Positions 27,145-38,011 of a stretch of 64,000 bases of DNA are shown here, in pieces (the stretch's first letter is position 1; every line of letters starts with the position of its first letter). The DNA is from Thalassospira indica (GTDB taxonomy: Bacteria; Pseudomonadota; Alphaproteobacteria; Rhodospirillales; Thalassospiraceae). The DNA lies in NCBI RefSeq assembly GCF_003403095.1, contig NZ_CP031555.1:4483501-4547500 (forward strand), written 5' to 3'. The notes under the pieces were generated by a model, which ran no database searches, was not told the DNA's origin, and was given only the letters and a program-made list of their open reading frames with translations. The translations under genes and the position numbers were made by a program.

Positions 27145-27443
27145 AGATCGACCCTTCGCCCTTCATCGCGCGAGCGCGAGAACTCGACTTCGGCTCCAAC
27201 CAGGGGCGAACGGCGCAAGGCGGTCAGAATACTACCGGACTTCGGCGGCTCCTCCGCCACGACGGCCTTCACCGCGGCGCGCGCCTCTTCCGCTTCTGGC
27301 CCCTCTTCGGCCAAACGGCGAGCAAGCGAGCGGATCAGTTCGCGGTCGGATTCGAGAGCCATGACTTCGAAACGTTTGAAGCCGCGCTGTGTCAGGCGCG
27401 CGCGGTAATTCTTGATCGCTCGTTTCTGTGCAGCGTTGCTCAT
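27141..27443 (-). CDS. vapB: VapB-type antitoxin
   Basis: 100 residues. An N-terminal basic ribbon-helix-helix-like segment (NYRARLTQRGFKRFEVMALE) precedes a helix (DRELIRSLARRLAEEGPEA). The C-terminal tail (ILTALRRSPLVGAEVEFSR) resembles toxin-binding tails of this group. A palindrome just upstream of the start is the likely autoregulatory operator. Confidence 0.85.
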   Translation of the reverse strand: MSNAAQKRAIKNYRARLTQRGFKRFEVMALESDRELIRSLARRLAEEGPEAEEARAAVKAVVAEEPPKSGSILTALRRSPLVGAEVEFSRSRDEGRRVDL

Positions 27444-27458
27444 CGCCGATCTCCATGC

Positions 27459-27472
27459 TATATCAGGATATA
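27459..27472. promoter_or_regulatory. vapBC operator palindrome
   Basis: TATATC and GATATA arms with a 2-bp spacer lie 16 bases before the vapB start codon, within an AT-rich patch that also resembles a -10 box. This fits binding by a ribbon-helix-helix antitoxin. Confidence 0.6.
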
Positions 27473-27796
27473 TATACCAAGAAACATTGGCTTTTCAACT
27501 GCCGTGCCGAAGAGCAAGCAGTCACGCCAAGATGGACGCGAGCCCGGAATGTGCCACAGGGTCCGACGTCAAGGCAGCATGGGTTAGATGTACATCGCGA
27601 TCAAACAGACAATAGCGATTTTGCCCGCCGTTATTCACGACGAGGCTATATCCGTTTCTACGATCCGGCACGACGTAATGCGCCAGAAAAACCGACAACA
27701 CGCTGTTTTTACATACTATTTTTCCTTGAGCGATCACTTCGAGATGTCATTCTTTGTCTTGCGCACCTCAACGCGCGAGAAACGGATGGCGACCTC
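27473..27796. other. Intergenic stretch without recognised features
   Basis: About 320 bases between the vapBC promoter and the small gene before the recombinase. Open frames cross it but show no ribosome site or coding character. It presumably holds the recombinase promoter. Confidence 0.4.
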
Positions 27797-27994
27797 TTGG
27801 CACGACAGCGACAAACCAAAGCGGAGACACTGCATCTCTCCGTCGAAGCGGCGGACACCGACGCCGCGTGTCTCGCGGGCGCCGAGCCTGATGCCCGCCT
27901 CCGCGATCTGGTCCGCCTCTTGGCCCGTCAGGCCGCCCGCGACTTTGTCAACGCCGAGACGGCCCATCATGAACAGGACCGCCTCCCCAAGTAA
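27797..27994 (+). CDS. Small protein preceding the serine recombinase
   Basis: 65 residues from a TTG at 27797 (MARQRQTKAETLHLSVEAAD); the start is uncertain, since the frame is open further upstream without an ATG. The charged helical part PDARLRDLVRLLARQAARDF is well-behaved coding sequence. It ends 12 bases before the recombinase ATG, so it is cotranscribed. Small genes in this position may act as a recombination partner or directionality factor, but this is a guess from context. Confidence 0.55.
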   Translation: MARQRQTKAETLHLSVEAADTDAACLAGAEPDARLRDLVRLLARQAARDFVNAETAHHEQDRLPK

Positions 27995-28006
27995 GGAGGC
28001 CGCCGT

Positions 28007-29753
<1,747 letters not shown>

Positions 29754-29866
29754 ATTTAAGAACCACAAAATTCTCAACAATCCTCAACAAGCGGCAGTAT
29801 ATTTTTCAATATGTTAATGCATTTCCGTTGTTGTGGCTTGTTGTCAATTACGGGCAATTTTTGGGG

Positions 29867-29892
29867 CTTACTGTGCCAAAATTGTGCCAAAT
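29867..29892 (+). repeat. 26-bp repeat, candidate integrase arm site (left copy)
   Basis: Begins CTTACTGTGCCAAAA and contains two tandem TGTGCCAAA units. It recurs perfectly at 63927-63952. It lies between the left att repeat and the integrase gene, the usual place for arm-type integrase sites. Confidence 0.65.
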
Positions 29893-29963
29893 TTTCTTTG
29901 CGCCCTACCCCATAAGCAGTTAGAATGTATCATAAATTTTAACTAGCTGGAAAATAAACGTAA

Positions 29964-31085
29964 ATGGCGACCATTCAAAAAAGAGAGGGCAAGAACGGGC
30001 AAACCTATCGTGTGATGATCCGAATGCACGGATATCCACCAGTTCAGCGTAGTTTTAAGCGACTTACCGATGCAAAGGCCTGGGCACAGGAAACTGAGCT
30101 CGGGATGCGCCGGGGCGATATCCGCTCAACCGCGAGCGAGGCGAAGAAGCGCACCCTCGGTGACGTGATTACAAAATACAAAGAGGACATTCTCCCCCAC
30201 AAGGCTCCATCGAGCCAGCGAGTGGAAACCACTTACCTGAACCATTGGGAGCGAGAGCTAGGCGAGTATGCCCTCTCCTTCCTGACGCATGAGATTATCA
30301 GCAGAAAGATTGCCCAGCTGACAAACGCGGGTGATCAACGGGCGCAGCTTGAGGATGACGAGAAGCCTGCCAAGCCGAAGTCGCGCAAAACAGTGAAGCA
30401 CTATCGCGATAATCTGGAGATACTGCTCAAGTTCGCTCAGAAGTGGGGATGGATCGGTTCTGCCAACCCGATGGAAGGTGTAAACCCGATTACGAAGGCA
30501 ACCAAAGAGCGTGTACGCTTCCTCGATGACGACGAACGCAAAGCCATCCTTGCAGCGTGCAAGGCGAGCCCGAACAAGCAGCTATATCCGGTCGTCGTGT
30601 TTGCCCTTTCGACGGGTGCGCGAAAGAATGAGATTTTGAAGCTGACGCTTCGCGATCTCGATCTCGAACGCCAAGTGGCGGTTCTGCGAGAGACCAAGAA
30701 CCGTGAAACCCGCAAGGCACCGATAGTGAGCTATCTCAAGGCGGTTCTCGAAGAGCACCTCAAGTGGCGAGAGAAGTATCTCACGAAGCGCGACATCAAG
30801 TCGGATTACCTTTTCCCTCGAAGCGACGGCAAAGGCGCTATCGACATCCGCAAGGCGTGGGAGAATGCACGCGAAAAGGCGGGCATCATCGACTTCCGCT
30901 TCCACGATCTACGCCACAGTGCGGCAAGCTACCTTGCCATGAATGGCGCAAGCCAGTTGGAGATTGCCGAAGTGCTGGGTCACAAGACCCTCCAGATGGT
31001 GAAGCGATACTCGCACCTGTCAGAAGACCATACCCGCGACGTGGTCGAGAAGATGAACGACAAAATCTTCAATATGGCCGACTGA
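29964..31085 (+). CDS. int: Tyrosine integrase of element 2
   Basis: 373 residues. The N-terminal arm-binding domain starts MATIQKREGKNGQTYRVMIR. A core-binding SAM-like domain spans about residues 70-165. The catalytic residues are visible: Arg in STGARKNEI, HDLRH, the His of VLGHKTLQ and the Tyr of VKRYSHLS near the end. It lies 210 bases from the left att site and reads into the element. It should catalyse integration into tRNA-fMet; excision probably needs one of the AlpA-like proteins. Confidence 0.95.
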   Translation: MATIQKREGKNGQTYRVMIRMHGYPPVQRSFKRLTDAKAWAQETELGMRRGDIRSTASEAKKRTLGDVITKYKEDILPHKAPSSQRVETTYLNHWERELGEYALSFLTHEIISRKIAQLTNAGDQRAQLEDDEKPAKPKSRKTVKHYRDNLEILLKFAQKWGWIGSANPMEGVNPITKATKERVRFLDDDERKAILAACKASPNKQLYPVVVFALSTGARKNEILKLTLRDLDLERQVAVLRETKNRETRKAPIVSYLKAVLEEHLKWREKYLTKRDIKSDYLFPRSDGKGAIDIRKAWENAREKAGIIDFRFHDLRHSAASYLAMNGASQLEIAEVLGHKTLQMVKRYSHLSEDHTRDVVEKMNDKIFNMAD

Positions 31086-31191
31086 ACACCTCAGACGCGC
31101 GCTTCATTGTCTGTTTAGCCGTCCTCGGCTATGCTGCGGTCAGTCCGATTTTTCTTTTCTTGGCTTTTTCTTTGCCCATGGAGGATGGCCG

Positions 31192-31407
31192 GTGGACTAT
31201 ACCGACCTTCGGACAGTGAAGCAGCTCGCCCAAGAGGCGCCGTTTGTGACCGAGAGTACGCTCAGGTGGTGGATTTACCATGCGAACCGCAACGGTTTTG
31301 ACACCGTTCTGATTAAAATCGGAGGCCGCGTTTACATCGACAAACGCGCGTTCAACAAATGGCTCGAAGGCCAACGCTTGGCTGCCCCAGACAGCGAAGC
31401 TGCCTAG
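31192..31407 (+). CDS. AlpA/excisionase-like HTH protein, left copy
   Basis: 71 residues from a GTG at 31192 behind GGAGG. A winged-helix type segment (TESTLRWWIYHANRNGFDTV) is followed by LIKIGGRVYIDKRAFNKWLE. The protein at 63109-63357, at the other end of the element, shares RWWIY, NGF, LI-IG-R-YID and a final W. A role as excisionase or integrase regulator is inferred from size, fold and position. Confidence 0.75.
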   Translation: MDYTDLRTVKQLAQEAPFVTESTLRWWIYHANRNGFDTVLIKIGGRVYIDKRAFNKWLEGQRLAAPDSEAA

Positions 31408-31432
31408 CGAACAGTCCAATTTTTTTGGACGG

Positions 31433-31458
31433 GAGCCCCGCCAGAAATGGTGGGGCTC
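31433..31458. terminator. Bidirectional stem-loop between convergent genes
   Basis: GAGCCCCGCC and GGTGGGGCTC pair over 10 bp (one wobble) around AGAAAT, midway between the AlpA-like gene and the type III-like helicase gene. The T run is weak, so termination efficiency is uncertain. Confidence 0.55.
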
Positions 31459-31471
31459 TTCACAATAACGC

Positions 31472-34400
31472 TTAGTGGCACATCTCCTGAACAATCTTGG
31501 AAATGTATTGGTCTGCATCGTCTTCCATGAAGAGGACATGCATCTCCTCTAGCTCTTGAATGGTCTTACCCCAGTTCAGCTTCCCGAAGCGCGTCGGTGT
31601 GACGATGAAGCTGTTCAGCACCACATTCTCGCTGGCGAGCCGCGCTTGGATTTCCTTGATCACTCTGTGAAATTCGATCTTCTTGTGGCCTGGCCCTTCA
31701 TGCTGGAGGCCGTGCGGCTCAACAAAGGCGAGATGTTGCTTACCGCCCTTTACAAGCCAGAGAAGAAAGTCTGGATAGAAGTTGCCAGCCTCAAAGAAGC
31801 CCACACCTCTGCCACGGCTTTCATTTCGCAACAGAAAGAGCTCAACACCATCTTGAGCTAGCTTGTCCTTCTCAGCCTCAATGTATTCGCGAAGATCGTC
31901 GAGAAACTGAAACTCGCTTTCGTTTAATGAGACGGGCGCGATCTGCACTTTGCTGCCTTTCGCGACATGCAAGACAGGCTCGTAGAGATGGGTTCCAAAG
32001 ATGCAGGCCTTCAAGTCACCCGCTCTGAGGATTCCGGCCTTGCGGGCAGCGATTTCCTTGGTCAGGCTTTGAATGTCGTTGATGAGCGCGGCCTCACTGG
32101 CATCCACAATGAGCTGATACTCATCGGTCTCGGGCAGGCTTCCGTCTCCCGGTTCAATCTCGCGGAGCTCAAGTCGAGGCTCGATGAAGGCTGCTTTGCA
32201 AAAGTTGTAATACTCTTCTGCAAATTTTTGCAGCAGTTCAGCGGCCATCTCCTGCCACAAAGCCACGTTGGAAAATTCAGAGAAGCCCATTTTCCCTGAC
32301 GGAACCACAACGGTGTACCAAGTGCGGTCTGCCAGTAAGCTTTGGATCATCGGCTTCGCGATGTTCAAATTATGCCATGTCCGTTCGCGCTTGAACTTCT
32401 CAAGGCGGAAGAACAGGTCATCATAATCGAGAAAGCTCAAATGAGCGTCGCTAAAGGTAGTGGTTTCCTTGGCCCCCAGCTTGGTTCCTTTCTTTGATTC
32501 CAAAGATTGAATGCGCGGATACCAGTCAATCGACACGCCTTTTTGCCGAAGCTTCTCTGGCACAGCGGACAATGCGGGAACTGCGCCGTCGCGTTTGAAA
32601 TCGTACTCCCTTCCATCTGCCCGCTTCTTGCGAGGACGCAGCATCTTAAGACGCTGGCCGAAATCGTATGTAACAGTGAGCGGTACTGTGAAGACCTGCT
32701 TCTGATCGTTTCGGGGCAGCTCTTCTTCCTCCAGGAATTTGCGGAAGCGCTCCATGAAGTCAGCTTCAATCCCGAAGACATTCAATGTCTCGACGTATTG
32801 AATGAGCTCAGGTTGATGGGTGGGCGTCGCAAATCCGCTGCGCTGAAGCGACCAGTTGTAACCTTTGAGGCGAACACCGCGCCCGAAGAGCTGGATGATT
32901 TGCGCACCTTCGCTTTTGCCAACGTGCATAAGGCCCAGCGTGCTGACACGCCAACAGTCCCAACCTTCGACAAAGCGTTTTGAACCAATAAGGAGGTTCA
33001 CCGGCGAGCTGGACTTGTTGATGTGTCCAAACATCGTTTCCGCAAATTCGGACTCTAGGACCGCTACGTTTTCGAATTCTTGATCAGCAATATGGCTTGC
33101 GAGGCCAGATGCGTCGCCAACGTTGATTAGGCCGAACGGCTCTTCAGCCTGCCCGACGCGTAGCATAATTTCATTGTCGTCACCTTTGATCCGAGCGATT
33201 GACAATTCACCACCAGCTTTGTTCTGGAACAGCTTGTCGAGAATGTCGCGGAACAGGTCAGTGGGTTCCCAGCCTTGGCGATGCATGAGCTGCTGGAGAT
33301 AGACGAAGCCGCCTGCGAATATGTCGCCGCCATCTTCATCTAAGAGGCCTGTCTGGTCTGCATTCCCGGTCAGGATGCGATTTATCTCAGCAGCCGACGA
33401 CGCCTCGTTCTTCAAAAACTTTGCAATGAAGGCGAGGATCTTCCCAACGTCAGAAACAGTCGCCTTTTCAGCCTTCGTGCCCATGGCCTTGGTGACACTT
33501 GAGCCGACAAACACCCACAGCGGCTTTTCAATGTTGTAGGGCGCATAGATCGCCTGATTGTCTTCATAGAGCTTGAGCTGTTGGTAGAAGCTCAAAAGGC
33601 AGGCGGTCAGGTAGGAGAATTCCAGCTCGGAAAATGTGCGAGGCAGGTTGAAGATGCGATAATCCTTGCCGTAGCCATCCTCGTAGAAATAGCGGTACGA
33701 ATAGTCGAACAGGATCGCTTTGGCGTATGACGCCTCAATGTCCGGGCGTTTGGCAGCGGTGACGGCTTCCTTCAGTGTCGCGGAATACTCGAACACAAAG
33801 CCCTTTTCTGAAAGACGTGCTCGGCTGGCGAACCAGCCGCGTTCTTCCTGGCTTCCCATGCCGCGGTGTGCCTCGTCCACCAGCAGCAGGTTCTGGTCGC
33901 CAAGGTTTCGTGTCGCGATAACATTGGGGCCATCCGTGTCCCCCAGTTTGGTGACTTCAGTGTAGTCCACCTGTCGAAGGCCGTTCTTGCCTGAAGAAAG
34001 GAGGTCGCCAGTATCGGTCAGAAGCCGCGCAGCTGAGATATTGCTCCCTCGCATCTCGCCCGCGTGCTGAAGCGAAAGCCCCTCGTTGGGCGTAATGAGG
34101 ACAGTTCGGGTTAGGTCATGCTTGAAGCTCGACTTCGAAGCATAATGCCTGAATTGCAGGAAATTGACGTGCATGAGCAACGTCTTCCCCGAACCCGTTG
34201 CGTTCTGAAGGCAGAGCTTGTTCAAGTCTGCGAGCTCGTACGGCGTAATCCCCGTCTCATATCCTTCGTCGGTCCAATACTTGTTGAAGTCAGCGACGTA
34301 GGCGTTGAGCGAGTCCAGCAACGCATCCCGATCCGCAAAAAAGCGGTCGAGATAAATTTCCGCAAACAGCAATGAGAGCCACTGATAGTACTTCCACACG

Positions 34401-34729
34401 ATCGGGCGATCACGCTTCTCGTTAATGGCGAGCGTGTGGCTTACGATGTTGTGCTCATAACGCAGCAAGTCTGCCTGCGTGATTTGCGCGCCATCTTGCA
34501 GATGCAGGTCAAGCGCCTTGTAGAAGTGGTGCAGGTTCTCCGGCGTCATGCCTTCCTGCGCATCCTTCACGGTCTTCGCCAATGGCTGGATGGGGCGCAA
34601 AGTGCGCTTTCCGTCCTTATGGTCTTTCAAGGGATCAAAGCCGAAGAGGCTGACAATCCATTGGTTAAGAACCAGCTTGTGCCCGAATGGCAGTTGCTTG
34701 GCCTTTGCGCCCTTCTTTCGTCCTGCCAT
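31472..34729 (-). CDS. Type III restriction-like DEAD/DEAH helicase-nuclease
   Basis: 1085 residues from the ATG at 34729 behind GGAGGG, three bases after the methylase stop. Walker A LQNATGSGKTLLMHV lies near residue 180, DEAH in LLLVDEAHRGMG near 280, and an arginine-finger-type IIQLFGRGVRLKGYNW later. The C-terminus holds a PD-(D/E)XK-like site, FYPDFLLWL then LAFVEPHGL, where the usual lysine is replaced by His. It resembles type III Res subunits and would be the translocating/cleaving part of the three-gene system. Confidence 0.85.
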   Translation of the reverse strand: MAGRKKGAKAKQLPFGHKLVLNQWIVSLFGFDPLKDHKDGKRTLRPIQPLAKTVKDAQEGMTPENLHHFYKALDLHLQDGAQITQADLLRYEHNIVSHTLAINEKRDRPIVWKYYQWLSLLFAEIYLDRFFADRDALLDSLNAYVADFNKYWTDEGYETGITPYELADLNKLCLQNATGSGKTLLMHVNFLQFRHYASKSSFKHDLTRTVLITPNEGLSLQHAGEMRGSNISAARLLTDTGDLLSSGKNGLRQVDYTEVTKLGDTDGPNVIATRNLGDQNLLLVDEAHRGMGSQEERGWFASRARLSEKGFVFEYSATLKEAVTAAKRPDIEASYAKAILFDYSYRYFYEDGYGKDYRIFNLPRTFSELEFSYLTACLLSFYQQLKLYEDNQAIYAPYNIEKPLWVFVGSSVTKAMGTKAEKATVSDVGKILAFIAKFLKNEASSAAEINRILTGNADQTGLLDEDGGDIFAGGFVYLQQLMHRQGWEPTDLFRDILDKLFQNKAGGELSIARIKGDDNEIMLRVGQAEEPFGLINVGDASGLASHIADQEFENVAVLESEFAETMFGHINKSSSPVNLLIGSKRFVEGWDCWRVSTLGLMHVGKSEGAQIIQLFGRGVRLKGYNWSLQRSGFATPTHQPELIQYVETLNVFGIEADFMERFRKFLEEEELPRNDQKQVFTVPLTVTYDFGQRLKMLRPRKKRADGREYDFKRDGAVPALSAVPEKLRQKGVSIDWYPRIQSLESKKGTKLGAKETTTFSDAHLSFLDYDDLFFRLEKFKRERTWHNLNIAKPMIQSLLADRTWYTVVVPSGKMGFSEFSNVALWQEMAAELLQKFAEEYYNFCKAAFIEPRLELREIEPGDGSLPETDEYQLIVDASEAALINDIQSLTKEIAARKAGILRAGDLKACIFGTHLYEPVLHVAKGSKVQIAPVSLNESEFQFLDDLREYIEAEKDKLAQDGVELFLLRNESRGRGVGFFEAGNFYPDFLLWLVKGGKQHLAFVEPHGLQHEGPGHKKIEFHRVIKEIQARLASENVVLNSFIVTPTRFGKLNWGKTIQELEEMHVLFMEDDADQYISKIVQEMCH

Positions 34730-34732
34730 CGA

Positions 34733-37700
34733 TTAGCCCTCCACGTCCCACATTGCCTGATGGAACGCTTCCTCGATGAGGCGGACTTTCCAAGTTTCCT
34801 CTTCCTGGCGGAGGTTTGGCAAATTGTTCGATCCGTTCACGTAGATCACATCGAACTCGGTATCCTGGGCCGACAAGCGGTATTTCCTGAACCACTCGTC
34901 CAGCATCAAGTTGTCCTGCTCAAGGTCGCCGGTCAGCTTGCGCCATACGACGAGAGCACGCTCACGGTCACTTTGGTCGCCGGGAGTGCGAAGCGTGTAT
35001 CCTTCGATCTTGCGGAAGCGCCATGCACCGTCTTCGGTTTCCTTCAAACTTCCGTCAATCATCAAGCGGGTGCTCGTATCGCCCGGAAGCTCGGCATCCT
35101 CTTCTCGCTTGAACGCAGCGTCATAGCCGCGCCATTTGTCAATGTGCTCGACGTGCAAACCGATCAGCCAGTTGAAAGTCTCAATGAGGTCAACGGACTT
35201 CTCCACATACTCGTCTGTGCCCGGCTTCTTGACCTTCATCTTGTAGCTTGTCGGATCGTCAAACCATTCGATGTTTAGGAGCGACGGGCTTCCCTTGGTC
35301 TCGAAATCGAGCCAGTAGCGCAGCATGTAATCTTGCAGGAATTCTGCTTCGCCAGAGACTGGTACAATGTTATGCAAAGACAAGTTGTTAAGTGCGTCCT
35401 CATATGATTCCAAACGGACGTAGGACAAAGCATGAGAAAGGCTTTTTCGGGTTATCGGTTTGCCGTCTTTCCAATCTGAAGAGTACGCAGACTTGAGGAC
35501 GCGAGCCTTCAAAACATCCTCAGTATAACCACCCATTTCTGCAAGAACATACTTGGTTTTAGCGCCGTGCTTTCGCTGCCTGTTGTAAACGGCATGTGCG
35601 GTCGTACCACTACCGGCAAAGGCATCAAACACTACAGGGTTGCTTACGGAATGTAGCGATGCATCCAATACCCGTTCCATCGTTCCGACCGATTTAGGGT
35701 AAGAGAATTCCCCAGTTGAGCCAAACATCGCGGAAAGAACATTGGTGCCACCAGTGGTCGCATTGTATTCTTTCCCCTTCCAAATAGAAGGGAGAAGCAG
35801 GCGCCGGTCCTTATCCTCAAATACTCTTTTTATAACGAATTTTTCTGACGATATGATTTTCTTATCGGCGATGGCCTGTAGCGCACCCAGATATGAAAGC
35901 GACCAAACGCGTTCCGAATTGTCCTCTCCGATTGGGTAAACTCGGACAAGGCCTTCAGAGGTTTCTCCCTTTGGATATTCCGCTCCAATTGCAGGTGGTG
36001 GTTCTGCCCCAACCACCTCAAATGTTTCCGGGTTTACCAAGACAGCAAAGAAGCTCTCTGGACGCCCTGGGTTCCCAATTCTGAAGTTATTGTCACCCGT
36101 GCCAGCTCGCCTGAAGCCGCGTGTACGCTCACCATCTTCAACAGCCTCACCGCGCAATACGTCGACGTCATCGGGGACGGCGAATAGACAATATTCATGC
36201 GTCCTCGACACATTTGATCGGCCAGTGCCCGATCCAGGGTAATGCTCGACTACGCAGCGGTGGACATCAATATTTCTCAAGGCAGCGCGCACAACGTAGT
36301 CCAGAGTTACGAGCTCGGCATCATCAATCGCGAATGCCGCGACACCACACGAAGACAACAGTCGGCCGCCTTCGAGAACTCTGTCTTGCATTAAAGAAGC
36401 CCAAGATGATGACTTGTAGCCATTCTTGTAGATGATCGGGATCGCATCGGTGTTATACGGAGGGTCGTAGTAAGCTAAATCCACCGAGCTCTGATATTTT
36501 GCCTTTGACAGTCGAAGAGCCTGAAAGTTTTCCGAAAACATCAAAACGCCGTCGCACTCACGTTCGAAGTCTTCGATTGATGCAAGAAGGTCCATCACCC
36601 AGTCTTCGCCAAAAAATTTCGTGTCTAACGGGAGGCGATTGTTTTCCTTCAGAAACTCTTCGGTCAATGGCTCGCCGTAGCCTTCGATTAAATTGATAGC
36701 GAAAAGGCGAACCCACTCCTGTCGCTGCGCATGGTTGGCAGCGATCTCAGGATACAATTCCTCAGGAATGCGATCGAGCGTGATGCAGTACTGGGTTTCG
36801 ACAACGAATTTTTTCTTGAGCCACAGTTTCTTTTGGAATTCCTCCAGCTGCGCAAGAAATTCGATGAGATGCTGGGCGATGCGACGCAGCACCTTGATCT
36901 TCGCAAGGTAGGTTTCCACGCGGGGAGCTTCCGCAGCTTCGATGTCGTCAAGCCGCATGACTTCGTTCTTGATGTAGAAATCGAGCTCGCGCTTCAGGAA
37001 TCCGCCGAGGTCCTTATGGATGAAATAATCCATCGTGTTCCGGCCGGTATATTGGGCCAGGTATTTTGCCAGAAGCGTTCGGTCCTTCTCCGCCTCAGTC
37101 GGCGCGGGCGTTAGCAGCGCCTTCACATAGTCTTCCGCCTGGTCAGTTTGTGGTAGCGCGGCTTCCACGGCTTCGACGGCTTCGGCGAGGCGCTTTTTGC
37201 GCCAAGTGCCGTCCTGTCCAGTTTTCTCTGGATCGGCTCGATATTCGAACTGGATCACCAATTCTGGCGCTCCGGCCTCGCCGATCTCGACCTTCACAGG
37301 TTCGTCACCGTGAATGACGAAATATCGCTCGGTTTGCTCTGACGCTTTGACGTTGTTGTGCTCGCCTTCGGAAGCCGAAACGACGCGGCAATGCACCTTC
37401 AGTGGCTTTTCGCCAAACAGCTCTCCGTGATGCTCTTTGAATTCCTTCGCCTGCGTTGGATCGAAGGTGAAGTTCGTCAGATATTCGGATGTCTTGATGT
37501 AGTATTGATCACGGTTGGCCCAGTGGAGGTATACCTCGCGCCCGTCATAGGGCACGGCATAGGGAGCGGCCTTGCCATCGGTTTCGCGCGCGAAATAGCG
37601 GCGCGACATGAAATCACCGCTGTCATAGTAGCGTTCAAAAAAGCGGTAGAGATGGTCGTAAACGTCTCCCTCATTGCTGCCGCTGTCCTTCGCAGCATCC

Positions 37701-37999
37701 CACGCGGCCTTGGCTTTCTTTACCGGCTCAGTGGCGTCAGGATCGGGTGCGCCATAGTCAACGGCCTGTTTGCGCGCGGCGTCATAGGCTGCCTTGGCTT
37801 CCGCGATGCGGGCATCGTCTGCTTCGCCAAATGCTTCGCGAATGATGCCAAGAAGGTCTTCTTCCAGAAACTTCGACACCTGCCCCGCCTTTGCGTGCAT
37901 GATGCGATAGAAGCCAAAGTCGAGATCTGGTTGGTCGAGCTGAAACAGCTCCTTCAATAGGCTAATCAATCTCGTACGTTGTTTTTCGACCTGACTCAT
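34733..37999 (-). CDS. Large adenine-specific DNA methyltransferase (beta class, type III Mod-like)
   Basis: 1088 residues behind GGGAG. The catalytic motif DPPYNT lies near residue 513 and the SAM-binding FDAFAGSGTTAHAV follows it, the order of beta-class N6-adenine methylases such as type III Mod. The N-terminal 450 residues are far longer than in ordinary Mod proteins (usually about 600 residues in total) and include a lysine/alanine-rich helical segment near residues 65-100. It is sandwiched between two helicase genes with gaps of 12 and 3 bases, so all three are coexpressed. Confidence 0.9.
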   Translation of the reverse strand: MSQVEKQRTRLISLLKELFQLDQPDLDFGFYRIMHAKAGQVSKFLEEDLLGIIREAFGEADDARIAEAKAAYDAARKQAVDYGAPDPDATEPVKKAKAAWDAAKDSGSNEGDVYDHLYRFFERYYDSGDFMSRRYFARETDGKAAPYAVPYDGREVYLHWANRDQYYIKTSEYLTNFTFDPTQAKEFKEHHGELFGEKPLKVHCRVVSASEGEHNNVKASEQTERYFVIHGDEPVKVEIGEAGAPELVIQFEYRADPEKTGQDGTWRKKRLAEAVEAVEAALPQTDQAEDYVKALLTPAPTEAEKDRTLLAKYLAQYTGRNTMDYFIHKDLGGFLKRELDFYIKNEVMRLDDIEAAEAPRVETYLAKIKVLRRIAQHLIEFLAQLEEFQKKLWLKKKFVVETQYCITLDRIPEELYPEIAANHAQRQEWVRLFAINLIEGYGEPLTEEFLKENNRLPLDTKFFGEDWVMDLLASIEDFERECDGVLMFSENFQALRLSKAKYQSSVDLAYYDPPYNTDAIPIIYKNGYKSSSWASLMQDRVLEGGRLLSSCGVAAFAIDDAELVTLDYVVRAALRNIDVHRCVVEHYPGSGTGRSNVSRTHEYCLFAVPDDVDVLRGEAVEDGERTRGFRRAGTGDNNFRIGNPGRPESFFAVLVNPETFEVVGAEPPPAIGAEYPKGETSEGLVRVYPIGEDNSERVWSLSYLGALQAIADKKIISSEKFVIKRVFEDKDRRLLLPSIWKGKEYNATTGGTNVLSAMFGSTGEFSYPKSVGTMERVLDASLHSVSNPVVFDAFAGSGTTAHAVYNRQRKHGAKTKYVLAEMGGYTEDVLKARVLKSAYSSDWKDGKPITRKSLSHALSYVRLESYEDALNNLSLHNIVPVSGEAEFLQDYMLRYWLDFETKGSPSLLNIEWFDDPTSYKMKVKKPGTDEYVEKSVDLIETFNWLIGLHVEHIDKWRGYDAAFKREEDAELPGDTSTRLMIDGSLKETEDGAWRFRKIEGYTLRTPGDQSDRERALVVWRKLTGDLEQDNLMLDEWFRKYRLSAQDTEFDVIYVNGSNNLPNLRQEEETWKVRLIEEAFHQAMWDVEG

Positions 38000-38011
38000 G
38001 AATGGGCTCCC

